In this document: one piece after another, positions 30,328 to 35,885 of the stretch
Layout: each line of letters begins with the position of its first letter
Position numbering within the stretch: position 1 is the stretch's first letter
Assembly (NCBI RefSeq): GCF_016584055.1
Contig: NZ_NRSH01000007.1
Location: forward strand, 1 to 35,885
DNA from: Halorhodospira neutriphila
GTDB lineage: Bacteria > Pseudomonadota > Gammaproteobacteria > Nitrococcales > Halorhodospiraceae
Length of the DNA: 35,885 bases
Direction of reading: 5' to 3'
Notes under the pieces: generated by a model
Told to the model about the DNA's origin: nothing
The model's database searches: none
What the model saw: only the letters and a program-made list of their open reading frames with translations
Program-made: the position numbers and the translations under genes

Positions 30328-30615
30328 ATGAGCAAGACCGCAGCCGCTACCGTCACCCTCGGCACCCCGATCCAGCGCGGCGATCAGGAGATCGACACCG
30401 TCCAGCTCCGCCAGCCCACCGCCGGCGAGCTCCGAGGTCTCAACCTCGTCGACGTTGTCCAGCTCGAGGCCGGCGCGCTCATCACGCTCCTGCCGCGGAT
30501 CACCGACCCCGGCCTCACCGATGCCGAGGTGGCCGGCCTGGGCGTCACGGACTTCATGGCGCTGGCACAAGAGACGGTGGGTTTTTTGCTGCCGAGCGAC
30601 TCCCGTCCCGCATAG
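30328..30615 (+). CDS. E: Tail assembly chaperone E (P2 gpE family)
   Basis: This 95-residue chaperone for the tape measure has TVQLRQPTAGELRGLNLVDV, typical of gpE. Near its end the frame crosses T TTT TTG (30582-30588), a -1 slippery heptamer, which leads to the longer E-E' product. It lies 3 bases after FII. Confidence 0.94.
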   Translation: MSKTAAATVTLGTPIQRGDQEIDTVQLRQPTAGELRGLNLVDVVQLEAGALITLLPRITDPGLTDAEVAGLGVTDFMALAQETVGFLLPSDSRPA

Positions 30616-30746
30616 AGGACGCCATCGCTGACGTGGCCACGATATTCCACTGGCCACTCTCCGAGATGACCCCGATGACCGTGGGCGAGCTCATGGACTG
30701 GCGTGAGCGCGCCCGCGTGCGCTCCGGCGACAGGGGCGAGGAATGA
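30328..30746 (+). CDS. E': E-E' tail assembly chaperone made by programmed -1 frameshift
   Basis: Slipping back one base at TTTTTTG (30582-30588) joins codons 30328-30588 to 30588-30746 and gives a 139-residue fusion. The extension contains IFHWPLSEMTPMTVGELMDW-RERAR, the conserved gpE' ending. P2 uses the same heptamer in the same gene pair. The overlapping frame has no ribosome site or start of its own. Its stop overlaps the tape-measure start (ATGA). Confidence 0.9.
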
Positions 30747-32722
30747 GCCGCAACCTCGACTTCCGAATGGTGGCGCGGCTGGCCGACAAGGTCTCCGCGC
30801 CCGCCCGCCGCATCCGCGAGGCCTCCGGCGGGATGGCCGGCTCGCTGCAGCGCACTCGGGACGAGCTCCGGCGCGTCCAGGCTCAGCAGCGCAAGACCGG
30901 CCAGCTCCAGAGCTACAACCAGCGCATCCGCGACCATGCCGAGCAGCTCGACCAGGCCAACGAGCGCCTCGCGCAGCTCAAGCGCCAGTACCGCGACACC
31001 GAGCGGCCCACCAAGACCCTGCAGAAGCAGATGGCGGCCGCCGGGAAGCGGGTCTCCAAGCTCAGTAGCCGGCACACCGAGCTGCGCAAAGAGGCCCATC
31101 AGGTGCGCAAGGCCCTCCAGGACGAGGGCGTCGACACGGCCAAGCTCGGCGACGAGCAAACCCGCCTCAACCGGCGCGCCCAGGACCTCACCCAGAGCCT
31201 CGAGCGCCAGCGCCGCGTCGCTGGCCGGCTCAGCAGCCTCAAGAGCGCACTCGGATCCGGGTGGGAGCGGATCAGCGGCCGGATCGGCCGCCTCGCCCGC
31301 TTCGGGGCGTGGGGCGGCGGCGCCGCCGCGGCCGGCACCAGCGCCCTGGGATACCAGGCCATGCAGGCCGCCGGGGGGCGCGAGGACTTCATCACCACGT
31401 TGCGGACCATCGAAGGCAGCGCCGAGGCGGCCCGCAAAGCCTCCGAGTGGGTCGACGAGTTCGCCACCAAGACGCCGTACCAGCTAGCCGAGGTCCGGGA
31501 GGCCTACACAAAGCTGCGCGCCTACGGCATGGATCCGACGAACGGCCTCCTGCGCACCCTGGGCGACACCAGCGCCGCCATGGGCAAGCGGATCATCGAC
31601 TCCGTCGAGGCGATCGCCGACGCCGTTAACGGCGAGAACGAGCGCCTCAAAGAGTTCGGGATCAAGGCCTCCACGTCCGGCGATCTCATCACCTACCGCT
31701 ACACCGACGCCCAGGGCCGCCAGCAGATGGCCCAGGTCCTCAAGGACGACCGGGACATGATCCGGCAGACGCTGACGCGGATCTGGCGCGAGCGCTTCGG
31801 CGGCGCCATGGAAGCGAGGAGCCGGACCTGGAACGGCATGATCTCCAACCTCCGGGACCAGTGGACTCGATTCCTCAACGAGGTCGCGGCGTCGGGGCCG
31901 ATGGAGGAGCTCAAGGGCAACCTGCGCTCCCTGCTCCGCATGCTCAACCGCGCCTCCGAGGACGGCCGGCTCGACCGCTGGGCGGAGCAGGCCGGCGAGC
32001 ACATCGTCGACGCGATCCAGACCACCAAGGAGCTGAGCCGCTGGCTCATCAAGACCAGCGGACAGCTCCAGGATACCGCCTATCAGCTCAAGGAGTGGGC
32101 AGGGTCATGGCAGACCCTCGGGATCGCCGCCGCCGTAGCGTACCTGGTTGGCCCCGGGGGGCTCGTCGCCGGGCTCCGGCAGACGTCAGGCCTGCTCGCT
32201 GGTCTCGCCCGGCTGGCCACGGCACACCCGCTGGCCGCCCTGGTGATCGGCATCGCCGGCGCCGCCGCCACAGTCATTACCCAGTGGGACCACGTCCGCA
32301 GCTGGTTCAGCGACTTCTTCGACTGGCTCGAGCGGCGGTTCGGCCGGCTCGGCGAGATCGCCGGCCGACTCGAGGGGCCGGGCAAGATGCTCGTCTCGCC
32401 GATCATGACCTGGCTGGACGAAGCGAAAGCATTTGGCAGCCGGCTCTCTGAGGTGTCTTGGACGCCCGGATCCCCCTCTGCGGGAGACGCTCCAGTGCAG
32501 CCAGGAGTGCCCGGAGCGCCCCCCATCGGTCAGCCACTAACGGCAGGGCCGGGAGCTATCGCTCCTCTATCGCCGCAGGTCAACGTCCACGTCCAGGCGC
32601 CGCCAGGATCTGATGAGTATCGAGTGGGCCAGATAGCCGGCGAGGCGGCGCGGAAAGAAGTGGAGCGCCTGATGCGCCAGCAGGAGTCCCGGCGCCGCGG
32701 CCGACTCATCGACCCTGAATAG
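30743..32722 (+). CDS. T: Tail tape measure protein (P2 gpT family)
   Basis: This 659-residue protein sets tail length and helps the DNA cross the membrane. The N-terminal third is a Gln/Arg-rich coiled coil (about 30-160). The central region contains YQAMQAAGGREDFITTLRTI and TYRYTDAQGRQQMAQ. There are two hydrophobic stretches (about 455-490 and 500-515) and a Pro/Gly-rich C-terminal part. It is shorter than P2 T (815), implying a somewhat shorter tail if length scales in the usual way. Confidence 0.95.
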   Translation: MSRNLDFRMVARLADKVSAPARRIREASGGMAGSLQRTRDELRRVQAQQRKTGQLQSYNQRIRDHAEQLDQANERLAQLKRQYRDTERPTKTLQKQMAAAGKRVSKLSSRHTELRKEAHQVRKALQDEGVDTAKLGDEQTRLNRRAQDLTQSLERQRRVAGRLSSLKSALGSGWERISGRIGRLARFGAWGGGAAAAGTSALGYQAMQAAGGREDFITTLRTIEGSAEAARKASEWVDEFATKTPYQLAEVREAYTKLRAYGMDPTNGLLRTLGDTSAAMGKRIIDSVEAIADAVNGENERLKEFGIKASTSGDLITYRYTDAQGRQQMAQVLKDDRDMIRQTLTRIWRERFGGAMEARSRTWNGMISNLRDQWTRFLNEVAASGPMEELKGNLRSLLRMLNRASEDGRLDRWAEQAGEHIVDAIQTTKELSRWLIKTSGQLQDTAYQLKEWAGSWQTLGIAAAVAYLVGPGGLVAGLRQTSGLLAGLARLATAHPLAALVIGIAGAAATVITQWDHVRSWFSDFFDWLERRFGRLGEIAGRLEGPGKMLVSPIMTWLDEAKAFGSRLSEVSWTPGSPSAGDAPVQPGVPGAPPIGQPLTAGPGAIAPLSPQVNVHVQAPPGSDEYRVGQIAGEAARKEVERLMRQQESRRRGRLIDPE

Positions 32723-32733
32723 GAGGAGCGCTG

Positions 32734-33162
32734 ATGCTCGCTGTCCTCGGGCTATTCGTCTTCCAGCTCAACACCGCGCCGTATCAGCAGTTCCAGCGCA
32801 CCACCCACCAGAGCTGGCCCGGGGCCGAGCGGGTGGGCCGCCGGGCTAGCTACCAGTACACCGGCGCCGGCGACGACAAGGTCACCCTGTCGGGCAGCCT
32901 AGCGCCGGAGATCACCGGCGGCCGGATCAACATCGACGCCCTCCACATCATGGCCGACCTCGGCCTCAGCTACCCCCTGCTCGACGGCGAGGGGACGCTC
33001 TACGGCCTGTACGCCATCGAGCGCGTCGACGAAACCCGGACGGAACTCTACGGCAACGGCGCGCCGCGCAAGATCGAGTTCACCCTTTCGCTCAAGCGCA
33101 CCGATGACAGCCCCGTAGACGCCATCGGCTCACTGATGCGCCTAGGGGTCGGGGCGCTATGA
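32734..33162 (+). CDS. U: Tail protein U (P2 gpU family)
   Basis: This 142-residue tail terminator-like protein begins MLAVLGLFVFQLNTAPYQQFQRTT and contains GPEITGGRINID-like and LYAIERVDE segments, the standard gpU pattern. AGGAGGAGC precedes ATG 32734. It overlaps D by 4 bases. Confidence 0.95.
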   Translation: MLAVLGLFVFQLNTAPYQQFQRTTHQSWPGAERVGRRASYQYTGAGDDKVTLSGSLAPEITGGRINIDALHIMADLGLSYPLLDGEGTLYGLYAIERVDETRTELYGNGAPRKIEFTLSLKRTDDSPVDAIGSLMRLGVGAL

Positions 33163-34181
33163 GGCGGCCGTCTTGGTCCATCACCGTCGAAGGCATCCCG
33201 GTGCCAGCCGTCGACAAGCGGCTTTCCAGCCTCAGCGTCACCCAGCAGAGCGGATTCAGCGCCGACGAGCTCGAGCTGGAGATCGACGCCGGAGACGTCA
33301 TCATCCCGCCTGCGGGCGCCGAGATCGCCGTCGCCGTAGGCATGGAGGACGCCAGCCTCGGCGTCGGTACCTTCATCGGCGCCGTGTCGCCGTCGGCGCC
33401 GCGGGACCTGGGGACCTACACCGTCACCGAGATCGAGCACAGCGGGCCGCCGAACACGCTGCGCATCCGCGGCCGCAGCGCCGACGTCGCCGGCTCGCTC
33501 ATGGCCCAGCGCACGCAGAGCTACGACCACATTCTCCTCGACGCCCTGGTGACGACCATCGCCGGCCGGCACGGCCTACAGCCTGTCATCGGCCTGGGGC
33601 TCAGCGGCACCCTGCTCGAGCACATCGATCAGACCGAAGAGAGCGATGCCCATCTGCTCACCCGCCTGGCCGAGGACCACGACGCCATCGCCACGGTGAA
33701 GAACGGTCGCTTGCTATTCGTCCGCCGCGGTCGCGGCGTCAGCGCTTCCGGCCTGCCGATGCCGCCGGCGGCGCTGCGCCGCGATGAGTGCGGGCCGCAC
33801 CGCTACCAGCGCGTCGAGAACCCGACGTCGTACACCGGCGTCCGCGCCCGCTGGTACGACCGCGAGGAGGCCCGCGCGCACCATGTGCTCGCAGGAGAAT
33901 CCGGCAACCTGCGCGTCCTCAAGGACATCTACCCCAACGAGCGCAGCGCGTACTCGGCCGCCGAGGCCGAGTGGCGCCGCCTGCAGCGCGGCGGCGTCTC
34001 GCTCAGCGTCCAGGCAGCGATCGGCCGTCCCGAGATCGGCGCCGAGACCCCCGTGACGCTGCTGGGCGAATGGCCGGCTGAGGTCGTCGCCCAGAGCTGG
34101 ATAGTCGCCAGCTCCACCCATCGTCTCGACCGGGGCAGCGGCCTGACCACGGCGCTCGAGCTGTACCCCTACACCCCCTGA
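33159..34181 (+). CDS. D: Tail protein D / late control protein (P2 gpD family)
   Basis: This 340-residue tail-hub protein is of the gp27/VgrG-like fold. Characteristic parts are ITVEGIPVPAVDKRL near the start, ADELELEIDAGD, RAHHVLAGESGNLRVLKDIYPN and the ending VASSTHRLDRGSGLTTALEL. It is the last structural gene; its stop lies 4 bases before the right-end TGTCCAAAA site. Confidence 0.95.
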   Translation: MRRPSWSITVEGIPVPAVDKRLSSLSVTQQSGFSADELELEIDAGDVIIPPAGAEIAVAVGMEDASLGVGTFIGAVSPSAPRDLGTYTVTEIEHSGPPNTLRIRGRSADVAGSLMAQRTQSYDHILLDALVTTIAGRHGLQPVIGLGLSGTLLEHIDQTEESDAHLLTRLAEDHDAIATVKNGRLLFVRRGRGVSASGLPMPPAALRRDECGPHRYQRVENPTSYTGVRARWYDREEARAHHVLAGESGNLRVLKDIYPNERSAYSAAEAEWRRLQRGGVSLSVQAAIGRPEIGAETPVTLLGEWPAEVVAQSWIVASSTHRLDRGSGLTTALELYPYTP

Positions 34182-34308
34182 CGGTGTCCAAAATCGCTCG
34201 CCCGGGGTTGCCTAAGCCCCTGAGTGCTGCCAGAATACAGAACCAGATGAGCGGCGCCGGTTTTGGACAGATGGGCCGCAACCCACTGAATACCCTGGAT
34301 CTACGCTA
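34182..34308. other. Right attachment arm of the prophage
   Basis: This is a non-coding arm between gene D and attR. It contains TGTCCAAAA at 34185-34193 and the inverted copy TTTTGGACAG at 34261-34270, matching the left-end palindrome at 3016-3035. A weak TTGGAC-N17-CTGAAT promoter-like pair (34263-34291) points toward tRNA-Lys. Confidence 0.4.
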
Positions 34309-34356
34309 GGATTGTGGCTCCGGAGGTCGTGGGTTCGAGTCCCGCCGCTCACCCCA
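34309..34356. repeat. attR core (48 bp)
   Basis: This is an exact copy of 2921-2968. It is the displaced original 3' part of the host tRNA-His gene, without the 5' half, so it is not a functional tRNA. Confidence 0.95.
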
Positions 34357-34362
34357 AGCAAT

Positions 34363-34438
34363 GGGCCGCTAGCTCAAGTGGTAGAGCAGCTGACTCTTAA
34401 TCAGTAGGTTCGAGGTTCGAGTCCTCGGCGGCCCACCA
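34363..34438 (+). tRNA. tRNA-Lys (anticodon CTT)
   Basis: This 76-nt cloverleaf has acceptor GGGCCGC pairing with GCGGCCC, anticodon loop CTCTTAA giving CTT, T-loop GTTCGAGT and encoded CCA. It begins six bases after attR, so before integration it followed tRNA-His directly and was the last gene of the Pro-Arg-His operon. Confidence 0.96.
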
Positions 34439-34447
34439 GCAAAATCA

Positions 34448-34479
34448 AGGGCTTATCGCTTCGGCGGTAGGCCCTTTTT
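34448..34479 (+). terminator. Intrinsic terminator after tRNA-Lys
   Basis: A 12-bp stem (34448-34459 with 34464-34475, two G-T pairs) is closed by a TTCG tetraloop and followed by a T-run. It is probably the original terminator of the whole host tRNA operon. Confidence 0.88.
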
Positions 34480-34506
34480 AGTCTCGGGGCTACACCGGGG
34501 CTACAG

Positions 34507-34647
34507 TCATCGCACATTGGGCGGGGTGTCGGAGTCGTTCAGAAGGGCCTCCACCGCCTTCGGCAGGGTCAGGCCGTGGTCGTGGGCGTAGGCCCGCAGC
34601 CGGTCCAGGGTGTCGGTGGGCAGTTTGAGGGCACGCTGCCGTGCTAC
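34507..34647 (-). pseudogene. Ribbon-helix-helix (CopG-like) fragment without a start codon
   Basis: A 46-codon reading frame encodes RALKLPTDTLDRLRAYAHDH and then LTLPKAVEALLND, which looks like a ribbon-helix-helix DNA-binding unit. The frame goes upstream into TGA without ATG, GTG or TTG, although AGGAGG lies just before codon 1 (GTA). A start codon has probably been lost by mutation, or the gene is a remnant. It lies in the degraded region right of the tRNA-Lys terminator. Confidence 0.4.
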
Positions 34648-35040
34648 CCCCCTCCTCGCAGCTCACGGCTCAAGGGGCCCCGTCGTGCCCTCTCTTGGCG
34701 GCGGCCCTCGCGCGCGTAGTGGTGTAAAAAAATGCGGCAAGGTGCCTCACCTTCGCGCACGGCGGCTGCGCCCCGGGCCGGCCCTTTGATAACGGGGGAC
34801 AGCCCGCGCGCGTCGGGGGTGTTGCAGTGTTGCGCGCGCGTTGAGGGTGCGTACCAACTTCGTACCCCAGGGCGTCAGCGGGATGCTGGTGGTGGTCTCG
34901 AGAGGGCGCTATTGCAGCTCGGATGCGTTGCAGCGGGTGACCGCAAGGGCGTCGGCGGTGCTGGACGCCCTCACGGTCCCAATGCGCAGGCGCCCGACGG
35001 GAGGGGAGGGCGCGGGTGGGGCTGTCGCTTGTTCGCTATC
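34648..35040. other. Non-coding or degraded region
   Basis: I find no supportable gene. A weak A-run (34725-34731) and a CCCTCGCGCGCGTAGTGGT element at 34705-34723 are present; the latter is nearly repeated at 35465-35485 just upstream of the terminase-like gene. The long rightward open frames here have no ribosome site and no recognisable sequence. Confidence 0.4.
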
Positions 35041-35460
35041 TCAGTGGGTCGAGCCCATGTAGCCGAGCAACACACTGGGCCCGAAGGCGCCCCCGTCGCG
35101 GCCGGTAATCTCCCGGCGCTCCACAAAGTCGCCCTGCGCCCTGCCCAGCAGCTCGGAGGCCCTCAGCTGCTCGCTGATCGTCGGCACTGAGCCGTCCGGC
35201 CGGTGCTCCCCGCGCATGATGCTCGTCCACCACGCCTGGCGCTCCTCGCGCTCGGCGATCGCGGCGGCCGTTGTCTCCTGGCGCAACGCCTCCAGGGCGT
35301 GAGCGATGGCCGGCTTACGCAGGTTCTCGGCGCCCTGGGGATCGGGGCGGCGGTATCCGGCCCGCCGGGCGGCCTCGGTGGCGTTGCCGGCGGCGGCGTA
35401 CGCCTCGCAGAAACGCCGCTGCCGCTCGGTCAGCCCCTTGTGCCAGTGCTCATCCATCAT
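35041..35460 (-). CDS. Orphan phage terminase small subunit
   Basis: This 139-residue protein begins with LTERQRRFCEAYAAAGNATEAARRAGY (about residues 10-36), the helix-turn-helix hallmark of the Terminase_2/XtmA family, followed by a helical and acidic middle, with the usual C-terminal REITGRDGG-like stretch. It would recognise phage DNA for packaging, but no large subunit or other head gene follows in the window, and the resident prophage already has P2-type P and M. It is therefore likely a remnant of a different phage. The start is ATG 35460 or 35457. Confidence 0.85.
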   Translation of the reverse strand: MMDEHWHKGLTERQRRFCEAYAAAGNATEAARRAGYRRPDPQGAENLRKPAIAHALEALRQETTAAAIAEREERQAWWTSIMRGEHRPDGSVPTISEQLRASELLGRAQGDFVERREITGRDGGAFGPSVLLGYMGSTH

Positions 35461-35721
35461 GCTGCCCTCGCGCGCGTGTAGTGGTCTGATAACTCGGGGT
35501 GCCCCTCAGCTACCATACAGCTTCGAGCGACAGCTGCTGTTGAGGTTGCCAGCACTTACCGGTGGGCTTCTTCCTTATTGATTGCGTATTGTGACTCATG
35601 CCTGACGGCTCCTTACGCCTCGGGGTTGCATCCCTGGTTAATTCTCCGTAAGTGTCGGCGCTGTCGCACGTTGCGTGTTGTAGGTTGAGAGCTACCGTGA
35701 CATGATCAACAGGAGGTGAAT
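35461..35721. other. AT-richer intergenic region between terminase remnant and IS30 end
   Basis: Base composition drops in GC compared with the rest of the window, which fits insertion-sequence DNA. One end of the IS30 element, with its inverted repeat, probably lies within about 35640-35720, but I cannot identify the repeat without its partner beyond the window. Confidence 0.35.
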
Positions 35722-35802
35722 ATGCGTTTCAAGCCTATAACAAAAGGATCTGCAGATCGCTGGTCTCAAGAATCAAGCGCAACAGTCTTCGAGAAGGCCT
35801 GA
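35722..35802 (+). CDS. Possible 26-residue ORF antisense to the transposase end
   Basis: ATG 35722 follows a perfect AGGAGGTGAAT ribosome site and runs 26 codons to TGA 35800-35802, overlapping the transposase 3' end on the other strand. It may be a small peptide or the start of a gene cut by IS insertion. There is no recognisable domain. Confidence 0.25.
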   Translation: MRFKPITKGSADRWSQESSATVFEKA

Positions 35803-35885
35803 AGCTCTTCAGTCATGGCCTCCTCGGGCGTTCTGAAGTCCAGCGCCTTGCGCGGCCGCTGGTTTAAAAGCCGGGCGATATCGTT
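35766..35885 (-). CDS. IS30-family transposase, C-terminal fragment at window edge
   Basis: The last 39 residues and stop codon of an IS30-type DDE transposase are present. They include the hallmark ARLLNQRPRKALDFRTPEEA ending of the family. The gene continues beyond the right edge of the window, so completeness cannot be judged. It marks the region right of tRNA-Lys as an accumulation point for mobile DNA. Confidence 0.88.
   Translation of the reverse strand, partial: NDIARLLNQRPRKALDFRTPEEAMTEELQAFSKTVALDS

Larger units (their letters stand above)
2921..34356. mobile_element. Integrated prophage: P2-type virion, lambdoid early region, with a DGR
   Basis: The element is bounded by a perfect 48-bp direct repeat derived from the 3' part of tRNA-His. 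It holds a tyrosine integrase next to attL, a repressor/Cro switch, replication and lysis genes, a P2-type head and contractile tail gene set, and a diversity-generating retroelement. No structural gene I could recognise is frameshifted or truncated, apart from the expected programmed frameshift in E/E'. The prophage may therefore be functional. Gene order in the late half follows P2; the early half follows lambda logic. Confidence 0.95.

Noticed and set aside
28975-30657. 560-codon minus-strand open frame opposite FI and FII
   Set aside because: Sheath and tube genes on the plus strand are certain; the antisense frame has no ribosome site or known domain.
34309-34356. Second tRNA-His gene
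   Set aside because: Only the 3' 48 bases are present, with no 5' half or D-arm; it is the attR copy.
34732-35190. 152-codon plus-strand open frame right of tRNA-Lys
   Set aside because: No ribosome site, no recognisable sequence and partly antisense to the terminase small subunit gene.

Overview
This is a GC-rich window of about 35.9 kb. It comes from a bacterial chromosome, most likely a gammaproteobacterium of the halophilic Ectothiorhodospiraceae/Halorhodospira kind. That placement is inferred from the base composition, the acidic proteins, the RadA, PilZ and FolD sequences and a P2-type phage; no 16S gene is present. The left host flank (1-2968) holds a partial radA, a PilZ-domain gene, folD, and a tRNA operon (Pro-TGG, Arg-TCT, His-GTG) behind a good sigma-70 promoter.

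An apparently complete prophage of about 31.4 kb sits in tRNA-His. A perfect 48-bp direct repeat (2921-2968 and 34309-34356) marks attL and attR. tRNA-Lys-CTT lies just beyond attR, so the insertion has probably cut it off from the tRNA operon promoter. The prophage is a chimera. Its early half (3187-13884) is lambda-like. A leftward operon under an operator-covered promoter carries small unknown genes, dut, rdgC, a GH108 endolysin, a holin, a DUF4224 protein and the integrase. Divergent repressor and Cro-like genes follow, then a rightward replication module with an iteron cluster inside the initiator gene, and a P2 Ogr-like activator. Its late half (14154-34181) is a P2-type contractile-tail virion in P2 order: Q and P leftward, then O N M L X (a TM/coiled-coil gene) R S V W J I, a fibre module, FI FII E/E' T U D.

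Where P2 carries tail-fibre genes H and G, this phage carries a complete diversity-generating retroelement (DGR). The parts in order are a C-type-lectin/FGE-like target gene ending in a variable repeat (VR, 26685-26807), a DNA hairpin, avd, the template repeat (TR, 27231-27353), a spacer RNA region ending in an intrinsic terminator, and a YMDD reverse transcriptase. VR and TR differ at 14 positions of 123. All 14 are adenines in TR, and they fall in nine AAY codons. This is the diagnostic mark of adenine-specific mutagenic homing, and here it would diversify the phage's receptor-binding tip.

Three copies of a dyad, GAGTAN-N9-ATACYC, occur exactly where P2 has late promoters (between P and O, before V, before FI). 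I propose these as binding sites for the phage's Ogr-like activator. Right of tRNA-Lys (34439-35885) is degraded mobile DNA: a ribbon-helix-helix fragment, an orphan phage terminase small subunit, and the 3' end of an IS30-family transposase running off the window.
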